This document shows, piece after piece, positions 18,884 to 28,789 of a stretch of 64,000 nucleotides of DNA. Both the position numbers and the translations under genes were made by a program. Source of the stretch: an uncultured Hoeflea sp. (GTDB lineage: Bacteria; Pseudomonadota; Alphaproteobacteria; Rhizobiales; Rhizobiaceae); NCBI RefSeq assembly GCF_947501405.1, contig NZ_CANMVK010000001.1, forward strand, positions 992,001-1,056,000. The letters run 5' to 3'. The number at the start of each line of letters is the position of its first letter. The stretch's first letter is position 1. The notes beneath the pieces were generated by a model. The model had not been told where the DNA came from. It searched no databases and saw only the letters and a list, made by a program, of their open reading frames with translations.

Positions 18884-19309
18884 ATGTCAGACAATCAATC
18901 CCGCACCGGACAGTGCAATTGCGGGGCGGTGCAGTTCCGTACCCAAGGGCCGGTCCGCGAGGTCGTCGCCTGCCATTGTTCGCAATGCCGGCGGCAGTCC
19001 GGGCTCTACTTCGCCGCGACCAATGTGGCTGATGACCGTATCGAGATTGAGGGCGGGGACAACATCACCTGGTATCAGGCCTCCGACGCGGCAAGGCGCG
19101 GGTTTTGCAAGATTTGCGGCTCGGCGTTGTTCTGGAAACACCGCGACGACGCCTTCATCTCGGTGCTGGCCGGAAGCTTCGACAAACCTTCGGGGTTGAA
19201 AATGACCAAACATATCTTCTGCGCCGACAAGGGTGATTTCTACGAGATCGCCGACGGGTTGCCGCAGTATGACAAGGGTTCGCCGGATTTGCTGGTGGCC
19301 GAGGAGTAG
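18884..19309 (+). CDS. GFA-family zinc protein (glutathione-dependent formaldehyde-activating fold)
   Basis: A 141-residue zinc-binding protein of the GFA/CENP-V family. The cysteine pattern matches the family: QCNCGAV, then CHCSQCRRQSG, then CKICGSALFW. The last holds the second zinc site. Family members include an enzyme adding glutathione to formaldehyde, but most small paralogs have unknown substrates. The GGAG ribosome site is six bases before the ATG at 18884; earlier in-frame starts lack one. A single-gene unit. Confidence 0.85.
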   Translation: MSDNQSRTGQCNCGAVQFRTQGPVREVVACHCSQCRRQSGLYFAATNVADDRIEIEGGDNITWYQASDAARRGFCKICGSALFWKHRDDAFISVLAGSFDKPSGLKMTKHIFCADKGDFYEIADGLPQYDKGSPDLLVAEE

Positions 19310-19503
19310 ACCTGCCGGGCTCCCCGCTCAGGGTTCCGGATCTCAGTGCGAGCAGCAGCCCGGCGCTGCCCCAGGACAGGCGGAATTTGCCTGGTGTTAA
19401 AAGATCGGGGTCATTGTGCAGCATTGATGAACGCTGAGTGATCGTTTTCGTATCTGGCCTGAACGAGCATGAGTCCATAGATTGGAGGTCAAGGAGTGTT
19501 GCC

Positions 19504-20337
19504 ATGACCGATCTGCCCCCAATGCCTGCCTTGTTCCTGTCCCACGGATCCCCCGACACGGTGATTGCCGATACCGAGGCTGCGGCCTGGATGCGTCGCG
19601 CAGCGGAAGATTTTCCGTTGCCGCGCGCCATCGTGGTGGCCAGTGCCCATTTCGAGGTCCGTGGCGCGGTGGCGGTCTCGGCCGATCCGCAACCTCAAAC
19701 CATCCATGATTTTGGCGGCTTCGCGCCCGAACTCTTCACGATGCAATATCCAGCGCCGGGGGAGCCGGAATTGGCCCGGCATATTGCCACCGCTCTGCAG
19801 GCAGCGGGGTTCACCACCCGCCTTCAGAACGATCGCGGCTTCGACCATGGCGTCTGGGCGCCGCTGAAGCTGATCTATCCCGAGGCCGATATTCCGGTGG
19901 TGTCGCTGTCGATCGATCCGGGCGAGGGGCCTGCCTATCACTACCGGCTCGGCCAGGTGCTGTCGGGTTTGCTGGAGGATAAGGTGCTGGTGATCGGTTC
20001 AGGCTCCTTCACCCACAATCTCGGCGAGGCTTTCCGGGCAATGCAGCGCGGCGCGCGGTTGGCCGATACGCCGGACTGGGTGTCGGCCTTCACTGGCTGG
20101 ATGAAAGACCGTCTCGCCGAGGGCGATCTCGAGGCGTTGCTCGACTACCGTGCGCGTGCGCCCTATGCGGTCGAAAACCATCCCACCGATGAGCATCTGC
20201 TGCCGCTTTATGTGGCGCTGGGTGCGGCAGGCCAAACGGCATGCACCGGGCTGATGCATGACAGCGCAGATTTCGGGGTGCTGGCGATGAGCATGTGGCG
20301 GTTCGATGCGGCCAATGTCGCCGTCCCGGCAGCTTAA
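19504..20337 (+). CDS. DODA-type extradiol dioxygenase family protein
   Basis: A 277-residue LigB-superfamily protein, like 4,5-DOPA dioxygenase and E. coli YgiD. Metal-ligand regions are visible: LFLSHGSPDT near the N-terminus, VVASAHFE, and RGFDHGVWAPL. A later ENHPTDEHLLPLY segment is typical of the family. The ribosome site AAGGAG is seven bases before the ATG at 19504. Ring-cleaving substrates are catechol-like; the true substrate is unknown. Confidence 0.85.
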   Translation: MTDLPPMPALFLSHGSPDTVIADTEAAAWMRRAAEDFPLPRAIVVASAHFEVRGAVAVSADPQPQTIHDFGGFAPELFTMQYPAPGEPELARHIATALQAAGFTTRLQNDRGFDHGVWAPLKLIYPEADIPVVSLSIDPGEGPAYHYRLGQVLSGLLEDKVLVIGSGSFTHNLGEAFRAMQRGARLADTPDWVSAFTGWMKDRLAEGDLEALLDYRARAPYAVENHPTDEHLLPLYVALGAAGQTACTGLMHDSADFGVLAMSMWRFDAANVAVPAA

Positions 20338-20373
20338 CACCGCCTTCACATCCGGCCTGCTACAACCGCGGCC

Positions 20374-20586
20374 ATGATTGCTTTGATCCGCCGCTTGTCA
20401 CCTGTTCTGATATCGCTTGCAGTGGCGCTCCCGCTTACGGGGTGCGGCACCTATATGGTTGCCAAGACCATGACCGGCGCGGGTTCATTGGTCGCCGGTA
20501 CCGCCGTTGGCGCTGTCAAACTGACTGGCAAGGCGACTGGCACGGCAGCCGGGGCGATTACCGGCGTCGGGCGCGACGACGACTAG
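20374..20586 (+). CDS. Small glycine-zipper lipoprotein
   Basis: A 70-residue protein with a lipoprotein signal ending in the lipobox LTGC at residue 24. A mature part of about 47 residues follows, rich in G, A, T and K with GxxxG-like spacing (GTAVGAVKLTGKATGTAAGA) and an acidic DDD end. It is likely anchored in the outer membrane. Function unknown. It begins 37 bases after the dioxygenase gene. Confidence 0.7.
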   Translation: MIALIRRLSPVLISLAVALPLTGCGTYMVAKTMTGAGSLVAGTAVGAVKLTGKATGTAAGAITGVGRDDD

Positions 20587-20690
20587 ATGGTTTCACGTTT
20601 TGTCAGAAACCGGACAACGATTTAATCCATTGATCTCGTTCATGCATTCAGGTTCAGTCGATTCCTACTGAACCCGAATTGCTCCAGCCC

Positions 20691-21080
20691 TTACACGGGT
20701 TTGTTGCAGACGGCGGCGATCTTGTTGCCAACCGGATCGCGGCCATAGGCTGCGTACCAGTCCGGACCATAGCCGGGTCTTGAACCAGGATCGCCCTCAT
20801 TGGCGCCGCCGAGGCGGATGATCGCGGCATGAAAGGCGTCGACCTGGGCATGCGTGTCCACGAAAAAGCCGACCATCGCACCATTGCCTGATGTCGCCTC
20901 GTGCCGGTTGAACGGAATCCCGACCCACAAAGCAAATCCGGTTCCCGAACCGGCATGGGAATAGGCGCGCCATTCGGGAAAATCGAGATGGGCGGCCCAG
21001 CCAATTGCCGCCATCACTTCGTCGTAAAACGCCTTCGATGCGGTAACATCCACGGCCCCAAGCGTTGCGTATCCGCTCAT
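20691..21080 (-). CDS. VOC-family (glyoxalase/bleomycin-resistance fold) protein
   Basis: A 129-residue single VOC module. The beta-alpha-beta-beta-beta repeats are visible: YATLGAVDVTASKAFYDEV at the start and AYGRDPVGNKIAAV at the end with the C-terminal metal-site region. The ribosome site GGGAGA precedes the ATG at 21080. Substrate unknown. It is divergent from nadE. Confidence 0.82.
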   Translation of the reverse strand: MSGYATLGAVDVTASKAFYDEVMAAIGWAAHLDFPEWRAYSHAGSGTGFALWVGIPFNRHEATSGNGAMVGFFVDTHAQVDAFHAAIIRLGGANEGDPGSRPGYGPDWYAAYGRDPVGNKIAAVCNKPV

Positions 21081-21180
21081 TTCGTTTCTCCCGGCTTACG
21101 GTTCCATCATTGTGAAGATGCAGAACATAACAAGAACATTTCTTGCTTGCAAGCAGATCCCCGGGAAGATTGCGGAGATC

Positions 21181-21211
21181 GGAATTCGATGATTTCCATA
21201 ATCGAAATTCC
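21181..21211. promoter_or_regulatory. Imperfect inverted repeat upstream of nadE
   Basis: GGAATTCGAT and ATCGAAATTCC form an 10-11-base stem with one bulged base around a 10-base spacer. It ends 16 bases before the nadE start. It could be an operator or leader hairpin; no known motif is matched. Confidence 0.35.
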
Positions 21212-21227
21212 GGGGTAAGACCGGGTT

Positions 21228-22919
21228 ATGACAACATCGACTTCCGCAAATCCGCCCGACACGCTGCGCATCGCGGTGGCGCAGCTCAATCCAACAGTTG
21301 GCGATGTGGCCGGCAATCTCGCCAAGGCGCGCGAGGCGCGCGAAGATGCGCGTCGCCATGGCGCAGAGATCGTACTGCTCACCGAGTTGTTCATCGCCGG
21401 CTATCCGCCCGAGGATCTGGTGCTCAAACCGGCCTTTCTGAAGGCTTGCGCGCGGGCGGTCGAAGCGCTTGCCGCCGACACCGCCGATGGCGGGCCGGCG
21501 GTGATTATCGGTTATCCGCGCATCGAGGCTGAGAAGCGCTATAATTCCGTGGCCGTGCTTGATGGCGGCAAGATCATCGCCACGCGCGACAAGGTGGATC
21601 TGCCCAATTACGGCGAATTCGATGAGAAGCGGGTGTTCGACATCGGCGAGATGCCGGGGCCGGTGGCGCTGCGCGGGGTGCGGCTGGGCATTCCGGTCTG
21701 CGAGGACATCTGGGGCGATCTGGGCGTCTGTGAGACCCTGGCGGAGAGCGGCGCGGAAATCCTGCTGGTGCCCAACGGCTCGCCTTACTATCGCGGCAAG
21801 GTCGATATTCGCCAGCAGGTGGTGCTCAGGCAGGTGATCGAAAGTGGTCTGCCGATGATTTTTGCCAACCAGATGGGCGGTCAGGATGAGCTGGTGTTCG
21901 ATGGCGCGAGCTTCGCCATGAACGCCGACAAGAGCCTGGCGTTTCAGATGAGCCAGTTCGAGGACCAGGTCAGCGTCAGCACCTGGAAACGTGGCGCCGA
22001 TGGCGGATGGGTGTGCGCCAACGGGCCGATGTCGGTCATTCCCGAGCGCGAGGAGGCCGATTACCGCGCCTGCATGCTGGGCCTGCGCGATTACGTCAAC
22101 AAGAACGGCTTCCGAAACGTGGTGCTGGGGCTTTCCGGCGGCATCGATTCGGCGATCTGCGCGGCGCTCGCCGTCGATGCGCTGGGCGAAGAGCGGCTGC
22201 GTGCAGTGATGCTGCCTTATCGCTATACCTCGGAAAGCTCGATCACCGATGCGGAGGCCTGCGCCCGGGCACTCGGCTGCCGCTACGATACGGTGGCGAT
22301 CGAGGACCCGGTTCAGGGATTTCTTTCCACGCTCGGCGATATGTTCGAGGGCACGGACGAGGGTATCACCGAGGAAAATCTGCAGAGCCGGGCGCGTGGC
22401 GTCATCCTGATGGCGATTTCCAACAAGTTCGGCTCAATGGTGGTCACCACCGGCAACAAGAGCGAAATGTCGGTGGGCTACGCCACGCTCTATGGCGACA
22501 TGAATGGCGGCTTCAATCCGATCAAGGATCTTTACAAGCTGCAGGTCTATGCGCTGGCACGGTGGCGCAACGCCCATGTTCCGCCCGGTGCGCTGGGGCC
22601 TTCGGGTGAGGTGATCCCGGTCAACATCATCGACAAGGCGCCCTCGGCTGAACTCAGGCCAGACCAGACCGATCAGGATTCGCTGCCACCCTACGAGGCG
22701 CTTGATGACATTCTCGAATGCCTGGTCGAGCATGAGATGGCCGTCGAGGACATCGTTGCGCGAGGGCATGATCTGGCGACCGTGCATCGCATCGAGCATC
22801 TTTTGTACATCGCCGAATACAAGCGCCGCCAGTCAGCGCCGGGCGTCAAGATCACCCGCAAGAATTTCGGCCGCGACCGGCGTTATCCGATCACCAACCG
22901 GTTCCGTGACCGGGATTGA
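21228..22919 (+). CDS. nadE: Glutamine-dependent NAD+ synthetase
   Basis: Final step of NAD synthesis, amidating deamido-NAD with glutamine-derived ammonia. It has 563 residues and two domains. The N-terminal nitrilase-type glutaminase (about 1-265) shows the Glu in LLTELFIAGYPPEDL, the Lys in RDKVDLPNYGEF and the Cys in VCEDIWGD. The C-terminal synthetase has the PP-loop SGGIDSA near residue 302 and TTGNKSEMSVGYATLYGD. Complete and typical. Confidence 0.96.
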   Translation: MTTSTSANPPDTLRIAVAQLNPTVGDVAGNLAKAREAREDARRHGAEIVLLTELFIAGYPPEDLVLKPAFLKACARAVEALAADTADGGPAVIIGYPRIEAEKRYNSVAVLDGGKIIATRDKVDLPNYGEFDEKRVFDIGEMPGPVALRGVRLGIPVCEDIWGDLGVCETLAESGAEILLVPNGSPYYRGKVDIRQQVVLRQVIESGLPMIFANQMGGQDELVFDGASFAMNADKSLAFQMSQFEDQVSVSTWKRGADGGWVCANGPMSVIPEREEADYRACMLGLRDYVNKNGFRNVVLGLSGGIDSAICAALAVDALGEERLRAVMLPYRYTSESSITDAEACARALGCRYDTVAIEDPVQGFLSTLGDMFEGTDEGITEENLQSRARGVILMAISNKFGSMVVTTGNKSEMSVGYATLYGDMNGGFNPIKDLYKLQVYALARWRNAHVPPGALGPSGEVIPVNIIDKAPSAELRPDQTDQDSLPPYEALDDILECLVEHEMAVEDIVARGHDLATVHRIEHLLYIAEYKRRQSAPGVKITRKNFGRDRRYPITNRFRDRD

Positions 22920-22949
22920 CGATATTGGAGGGCTGAAGGCCGGTAGGCG

Positions 22950-23684
22950 TCAGGCCGCCGTGCCGGCGAGGCCCTTGAGCAAATAGCCAATGGTGAAAGC
23001 GACCAGTGCCGCGCCAAGGCCGATCACGGCGGTCTCCAGCCCCGAGGACCACCAGCGGGCCAGCGACCAGCGGCTTTTCATCGAGCCGATCGTAAAAAAT
23101 ACTATGCTGGTCATCACAAGCGCCACCGGCATGGCGACGTCGGCGCTTAACAGAATGTAGGGCGCGAGCGGCACCGACCCGCAGACCACGAAGGCTCCGA
23201 AGGTCGACAGTGCGGCCGTTTTCGGGTCGCGGATGGTTGTGCTCTGGCCGTGCTCCTCGGCCAGCATCATGGCAATCCAGCGATCGCGGTCCGAGGTTAT
23301 CGCGCTCACGGCGGCTTCGAGAGTGTCGCCCTCCAGACCCTTAAGAGCGAGTATCTGGCGGATTTCCTCGCGTTCGCCTTCGGGGTCGGCGGCGATATGG
23401 CGCTTTTCCATTGCCCGCAGGCGTTCGAGATCATCGACCTCGGTCTTGGTCGCCGAATAATTGCCCGCCGCCATGGAGATGCCGTCGGCAAGCAGGTTGG
23501 CCAGCCCCAGAATGATGACGATATTGGCCGAAAGCGATGCGCCGACCACACCGGCAACGATGGCGAAGGTGGTGACTGCGCCATCAATACCGCCATAGAC
23601 CCAATCGCGCAGGTAATTGGGTTTTGCGCCCTTTGCCAGCCGCGCGCGGATTGCCTCGGCGGTATGTTTGTGTTCAAGCAGCAT
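22950..23684 (-). CDS. VIT/CCC1-family metal transporter
   Basis: A 244-residue inner-membrane protein like the vacuolar iron/manganese transporters. The first helix follows [22 protein letters not shown], the family signature. It is followed by [25 protein letters not shown], a cytosolic acidic loop of about 70 residues ([18 protein letters not shown] onward) and three C-terminal helices. Likely exports or detoxifies Fe(II) or Mn(II). The start is the ATG at 23684 with no clear ribosome site. Confidence 0.87.
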   Translation of the reverse strand: MLLEHKHTAEAIRARLAKGAKPNYLRDWVYGGIDGAVTTFAIVAGVVGASLSANIVIILGLANLLADGISMAAGNYSATKTEVDDLERLRAMEKRHIAADPEGEREEIRQILALKGLEGDTLEAAVSAITSDRDRWIAMMLAEEHGQSTTIRDPKTAALSTFGAFVVCGSVPLAPYILLSADVAMPVALVMTSIVFFTIGSMKSRWSLARWWSSGLETAVIGLGAALVAFTIGYLLKGLAGTAA

Positions 23685-23767
23685 TGTATTTTACGGCGGC
23701 GATGAACCGCCACCCGTTTTAGGCCGCGTCACCCGATGCCGCCCCTTCGCGTAATCGAGATACCACG

Positions 23768-25006
23768 ATGCCGATCGTCAGCTTCATGGTCAACAATCTG
23801 CGCTGGATCGCCGGCGGCTTTTTGCTGACGTTTTTCTCGTCGTTCGGTCAGACCTATTTTATTTCGCTGTCGGCGGGCGAGATCCGCGCCGAGTACGGGC
23901 TCAGCCATGGCGATTTCGGCGCGGTTTACATGCTGGCCACGCTTGCCAGCGCCGCCTCGTTGCCGCTGGTGGGCAAGATCATTGACCGGACCAGCGTTTC
24001 GGCCACCGTGGCGCTGAGCGCGCCGGTGCTGGCGCTGGCCTGCGTGATCATGGCATGGTCGCACTCGCTTGCGCTCCTGGTGCTGTCGATCTATCTGCTC
24101 AGGCTGTTCGGGCAGGGCATGTTCACCCATATCGCCATGACCGCCATGGGTCGCTGGTTTGCCGCTCAGCGCGGCCGGGCGGTGTCGCTGAGCGCCATCG
24201 GCGTCAATTTCGGCGAGGCGGCCTTTCCGATCAGCTTCGTGACGGTCGCGGCCTTCCTGGGCTGGCGCGGCGCCTGGTTGCTGGCCGCAGGTATTCTGCT
24301 CGCGGTGGCGCTGCCGCTTATCTATCAGTTGATGAAAGTGGAGCGGACACCGCAATCGGTGGCCCAGGATCCGAATTCACCGGCGGCGCGGGACTGGACC
24401 CGGGCCGAGGTGTTGCGTGATCCGCTGTTCTGGACAGCCTGCCTGGGCGTGCTGGCGCCGGCCTTTATCGGCACCACGGTGTTTTTCCATCAGGTCTATC
24501 TGTCGGAATTGCGCGGCTGGGACGCCAGCGTCTTTGCCGCCTCCTTCGCCATCATGTCGGCGATGACCATCATATTCGCGCTGGTGGCCGGCCAGTTGAT
24601 CGACCGTTTTTCGGCGATCCGCATTCTGCCGTCGTTTCTGGCGCCGCTGGCGCTGTCCTGTTTCGTGCTGGCGTCCACCGATGCCGCGTGGGGCGCCTAT
24701 GCCTTCATGGCATTGATGGGGATTTCCTACGGATTTTCCTCAACGCTGTTCGGCGCGCTCTGGCCCGAACTTTACGGCGTCAAGCATCTGGGCGGCATTC
24801 GCTCTCTGATTGTCGCCTTCATGGTGTTTGCCACCGCCATGGGGCCGGGGCTGACCGGGGCGCTGATTGACCGCGGCGTATCCTACCCCCAGCAGATCAC
24901 CGCGATGGGCTTCTACTGCGTGATCATGCTCGGATTGATGACGCTCGTTAGCCGCAAGGCGCTCAAGCGTGCGGCAGCCCATGGAACGCGCGCGGAGCCG
25001 GGGTGA
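23768..25006 (+). CDS. MFS permease
   Basis: A 412-residue, roughly 12-helix major facilitator. The short loop between helices 2 and 3 reads GKIIDRTSVSAT, and helix 4 is FGQGMFTHIAMTAMGRWFAAQRGRA-like (MGRWF and RGRAVSLS are typical). It is divergent from the VIT gene. The family is clear; the substrate cannot be read from sequence or neighbours. Confidence 0.85.
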   Translation: MPIVSFMVNNLRWIAGGFLLTFFSSFGQTYFISLSAGEIRAEYGLSHGDFGAVYMLATLASAASLPLVGKIIDRTSVSATVALSAPVLALACVIMAWSHSLALLVLSIYLLRLFGQGMFTHIAMTAMGRWFAAQRGRAVSLSAIGVNFGEAAFPISFVTVAAFLGWRGAWLLAAGILLAVALPLIYQLMKVERTPQSVAQDPNSPAARDWTRAEVLRDPLFWTACLGVLAPAFIGTTVFFHQVYLSELRGWDASVFAASFAIMSAMTIIFALVAGQLIDRFSAIRILPSFLAPLALSCFVLASTDAAWGAYAFMALMGISYGFSSTLFGALWPELYGVKHLGGIRSLIVAFMVFATAMGPGLTGALIDRGVSYPQQITAMGFYCVIMLGLMTLVSRKALKRAAAHGTRAEPG

Positions 25007-25019
25007 GGCTCAAGGACGC

Positions 25020-26246
25020 TTATGAGCGTCCTGCGGCGAAACGCGCCCATTCGTCCAGCAGCCGTTCGAGCGGATCAGTGCTGGTGCTGGCTGCCTCAAG
25101 ATCGAGAACTCCCGATTGATCGGGCAAGAAGGCCGGACCGACCTTGCGCACGTGCCGGCGGTGCTCGGGCAATGGACGCTCGATCTTTGAGGCGGCGAGT
25201 ACGGCTGCGACGTCCTCCGAGGTCAACCGCAGCTCGGCATTGAGGGCGGATTCGGGATCTTCACCGGGATCGGGCCGGTTGAACGGGCGCACCCAGGTTG
25301 TCTCGGGCCCTGCGTCGGCGCTCCCGCCATTGAGTAACGCCTCACGACGGGCCATTTCCTTGTGGAAGGCGCCCATGTTGCAGCCGCAGGCCTTGCTCAT
25401 TGGCGCATTGGTGTTGCGATAGGCAAAGGCGTTGGGCATGTCGCTGTAGGGCTCGCGGGTGCGCGCCGACACCATGTCTTCGCTCTCCTGGCTGTAGGCC
25501 TGGTGAACGTAAAGCGCGATCTTTGTGCCGGGACACATCATCTGACAGGTGCGCTCGTCGCGGCCGAAGTCGGATGGCGAAGCGGAGGACGAAATCGGAA
25601 AGAAGAAACCGTCGCAACTGCGCACGCACATGGTCTGATAGTTGCCATTGCGGGCGGCCCGCGGCTCAACAGTGATGCGGGCGCGGGACTTGGGCTGAAC
25701 TCGGGTGCTGGAGCGCACCTTGGTGCCGCCGCTGCCGCCGAGCACCGCGACAAGGCCAGGGCTCTTCTTGCGTTTGATGCGCTTGGCGTCCTGTTTTCCC
25801 TTCAGTTCCGCGGCGCGGATTGCGGCGCGCTTGCCGTCGCAATCATTGGCCTTGAGGGCCGCCTGAATGCGGCGCTTGGCCTGTTTGTTGTCGGTTTTGG
25901 CGAAGGAATCGCGCTTACGCTCAAGCTTTGCGAGATTGGCGCGCATCTTGGTCCGCGCCGATGTCAGCTTGGCGCAGGCATTGGCGTTCTGGCCGCCACG
26001 CACGATGAAGCTGCCGGATGTGCAGCCATAACGGCTCAGATCGGCGCGCACCTTGCGTAGTTGCTGGGTCTGCTGGACGACCGCGTCGGCGTAGCGGCGA
26101 AACTTTGCCGATGATCCCCCACCGGCGGAGACGTTGACCAGTTGGGTCTTGAGCCGTTTGCAGACCGCAGACGCGTCCGCGGCGTTGACGCCGGCAAACA
26201 TAAACGCAACGGTCAGCAAGGCGCTGTGAAACCAGACCCGGCGCAT
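25020..26246 (-). CDS. Exported DUF2865 protein
   Basis: A 408-residue exported protein with a signal peptide ending near VNAADAS (about residue 26). The N-terminal half is basic and helical (residues 30-170, many K and R). The DUF2865 core follows, with YQTMCVRSCDGFFFPISSS, CQMMCPGTKIALYVH and MPNAFAYRN, and paired cysteines that suggest disulfides in the periplasm. The ATG at 26246 follows GGAG by six bases. This family is largely restricted to Rhizobiales. Function unknown. It is convergent with the MFS gene. Confidence 0.85.
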   Translation of the reverse strand: MRRVWFHSALLTVAFMFAGVNAADASAVCKRLKTQLVNVSAGGGSSAKFRRYADAVVQQTQQLRKVRADLSRYGCTSGSFIVRGGQNANACAKLTSARTKMRANLAKLERKRDSFAKTDNKQAKRRIQAALKANDCDGKRAAIRAAELKGKQDAKRIKRKKSPGLVAVLGGSGGTKVRSSTRVQPKSRARITVEPRAARNGNYQTMCVRSCDGFFFPISSSASPSDFGRDERTCQMMCPGTKIALYVHQAYSQESEDMVSARTREPYSDMPNAFAYRNTNAPMSKACGCNMGAFHKEMARREALLNGGSADAGPETTWVRPFNRPDPGEDPESALNAELRLTSEDVAAVLAASKIERPLPEHRRHVRKVGPAFLPDQSGVLDLEAASTSTDPLERLLDEWARFAAGRS

Positions 26247-26392
26247 GGGCAACTCCAACACATACTCGATACGAAGTGCGCCGCCTGGAAGACTTTCCGG
26301 TCGACGCCACTGTTTTCATAGTAGCGCCGGGGGCCGTGCTGGCCAATCACAACCTTTTGTTTACCTTAATCGCGTCGCGGGCACCGCCACAA

Positions 26393-28708
26393 TCATTCGG
26401 GAAAGGACGCCTCGACCACGGCCAGGGTCGCCATGTTGACGACGCCGCGCGAAGTCACCGAGGGCGACAGGACATGGGCGGGCCGGGCAGGGCCGAGCAG
26501 GATCGGCCCGACATGCAATGAATCGGTGACGGTCTTGACCACGCCGAGTGCGATGTTGGCCGCGTCGAGATTGGGGAATACCAAAAGATTGGCTTCACCG
26601 GTGAGCGTGCTGTCGGGCATCACCCGTTTCCGCAGCGCTTCGGAAATGGCGGAATCGCCGTGCATCTCGCCGTCGACCTCGAGGTCCGGCGCTGCCTCGC
26701 GGATGATCCGCAGCGCCTCGCGCATCTTGTGGGAACTGGAGGAATCTCGGCTTCCGAAATTTGAATGCGAGACCAGCGCCGCCTTCGGGTTGATGCCGAA
26801 CCGGCGGATTTCATGGGCCGCCATCACCGTGGTTTCGGCGATCTCCTTGGGGCTCGGGTCGAGCGAGACATAGGTGTCGGTGAAGAAGGTGGCGCCGCGC
26901 TGGGAGATCAATAGGCTGAGCGCGGAGTAATCGACCACGCCTTCGCGCTTGCCGATGATCTGGGAAATGTCGCGCAGATGACGGGCATAACGGCCTTCAA
27001 GGCCGCAAACCAGCGCATCGGCCTCGCCGCGCCTGAGCGCCAGCGCGCCGATTACTGTGGAATTGGTGCGAATGATGGTGCGCGCGGCTTCCGGGATCAC
27101 CCCGAGGCGGCCGACAAGGGCGAAATACTCATCAACATAATCGCGGAATCTTGGATCGTCCTCGGGATTGGTGACCGCGAAATCCACCTCCGGCCGGATC
27201 CTGAGGCCGAAGCGCTGCAGCCGGGCTTCGATGATGTTGGGCCGTCCGATCAGGATCGGCTCGGCGATGCCTTCCTCAAGCAGCACCTGGGCGGCGCGCA
27301 GCACGCGTTCGTCCTCGCCCTCGGCAAACACGACACGCTTTTTGGTGGCCGCCTTGGCGGCGGTGAACAACGGCTTCATGATCAGTCCCGAGCGGAACAC
27401 GAAGCGGTTGAGCTGATCGACATAGGCTTCCATGTCGGCGATTGGGCGGCGGGCCACGCCGGAGTCCGCGGCGGCCCGCGCGACGGCCGGCGCGATGCGC
27501 AGGATCAGCCGCTGGTCGAAGGGCGAGGGGATCAGGTAATCGGGCCCGAAAACCGGCGTTTCGCCCGAATAGGCGCGGGCGGCGATGTCCGAGGGTTCCT
27601 CGCGCGCCAGTTCGGCAATGGCGCGCACGGCCGCCATTTTCATCTCTTCATTGATGGTGCGCGCGCCGCAATCGAGCGCGCCACGGAAAATGTAGGGAAA
27701 GCACAGGACATTGTTGACCTGGTTGGGGAAATCCGAGCGACCGGTGCAGATCATAGCGTCGGGCCGGGCGGCGCGGGCTTCGTCCGGCATGATTTCGGGC
27801 GACGGATTGGCGAGCGCCATGATCAGCGGCCGCTCGGCCATGGTAGCGAGCATCTCGGGTTTGAGCACGCCCGCCGCCGAAAGGCCCAGGAACACATCGG
27901 CGCCTCCGATCGAGTCGCTTAGCACGCGGTTGTCACTGGCCTGGGCGTAGATGGATTTCCACTCGTCCATCAGCACTTCGCGCCCCTCATAGACGAGGCC
28001 TTCGATGTCGTGGACCCAGATGTTTTCACGTCTGGCGCCGAGCGCGACCAGCAGGTTGAGGCAGGCAAGCGCTGCCGCGCCCGCGCCGGAGGTGACGATC
28101 TTGGCGTCCTCGATCGACTTTCCGGCCAGTTCAAGCCCGTTGAGGATGCCGGCTGCGACAATGATGGCGGTGCCGTGCTGGTCGTCGTGAAACACCGGAA
28201 TGTCCATTTGCGCGCGCAATTGGCGTTCGACCTCGAAACACTCCGGCGCCTTGATGTCCTCAAGATTAATGCCGCCGAAAGTCGGTTCGAGCGCCGAAAT
28301 CACGCTGACCATGCGCTCGACTTCGGGCGCGTCGATCTCGATGTCAAAAACATCGATACCCGCGAATTTCTTGAACAGAACCGCCTTGCCTTCCATCACC
28401 GGCTTGGAGGCCAGCGGGCCGATATTGCCCAACCCCAAAACCGCTGTGCCGTTGGAAACAACCGCCACCAGATTGGCGCGCGACGTGTAGGCAGCAGCCG
28501 CATCGGGGTTGTCGCGGATCGCCAGGCAGGGGGCGGCGACGCCGGGCGAATAGGCCAGCGCCAGATCACGCTGGTTGCCCAGGGGCTTGGTCGCCTGGAT
28601 CTCGAGTTTTCCCGGCCGCGGATAACGGTGGTAAAACAGCGCGTTCTCATCCAGTTCGCCGCTTGAGGGCTTGGGATCTTTGCCGCGTTTGTGGTCTTTG
28701 GAGGTCAT
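26393..28708 (-). CDS. maeB: NADP-type malic enzyme with C-terminal phosphotransacetylase-like domain
   Basis: Oxidative decarboxylation of malate to pyruvate. It has 771 residues, the long chimeric form. The malic domain (about 1-430) has [19 protein letters not shown] with the metal/NADP region and [15 protein letters not shown] as Rossmann motif. The C-terminal PTA-like domain (about 440-770) starts [17 protein letters not shown] and contains [14 protein letters not shown]. In the studied rhizobial enzymes this domain has no acetyltransferase activity but regulates. The start is the ATG at 28708, with 20 upstream in-frame codons judged non-family. Which rhizobial isoform (DME or TME) it is was not resolved. 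Confidence 0.93.
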   Translation of the reverse strand: MTSKDHKRGKDPKPSSGELDENALFYHRYPRPGKLEIQATKPLGNQRDLALAYSPGVAAPCLAIRDNPDAAAAYTSRANLVAVVSNGTAVLGLGNIGPLASKPVMEGKAVLFKKFAGIDVFDIEIDAPEVERMVSVISALEPTFGGINLEDIKAPECFEVERQLRAQMDIPVFHDDQHGTAIIVAAGILNGLELAGKSIEDAKIVTSGAGAAALACLNLLVALGARRENIWVHDIEGLVYEGREVLMDEWKSIYAQASDNRVLSDSIGGADVFLGLSAAGVLKPEMLATMAERPLIMALANPSPEIMPDEARAARPDAMICTGRSDFPNQVNNVLCFPYIFRGALDCGARTINEEMKMAAVRAIAELAREEPSDIAARAYSGETPVFGPDYLIPSPFDQRLILRIAPAVARAAADSGVARRPIADMEAYVDQLNRFVFRSGLIMKPLFTAAKAATKKRVVFAEGEDERVLRAAQVLLEEGIAEPILIGRPNIIEARLQRFGLRIRPEVDFAVTNPEDDPRFRDYVDEYFALVGRLGVIPEAARTIIRTNSTVIGALALRRGEADALVCGLEGRYARHLRDISQIIGKREGVVDYSALSLLISQRGATFFTDTYVSLDPSPKEIAETTVMAAHEIRRFGINPKAALVSHSNFGSRDSSSSHKMREALRIIREAAPDLEVDGEMHGDSAISEALRKRVMPDSTLTGEANLLVFPNLDAANIALGVVKTVTDSLHVGPILLGPARPAHVLSPSVTSRGVVNMATLAVVEASFPE

Positions 28709-28789
28709 GGACGGGGTCTTTTCGTTAAGGGCAGGGAAACCGTGGCTGGATGCGTCATCGTATCCCAAACCACGAAGGAACTGCCATCT

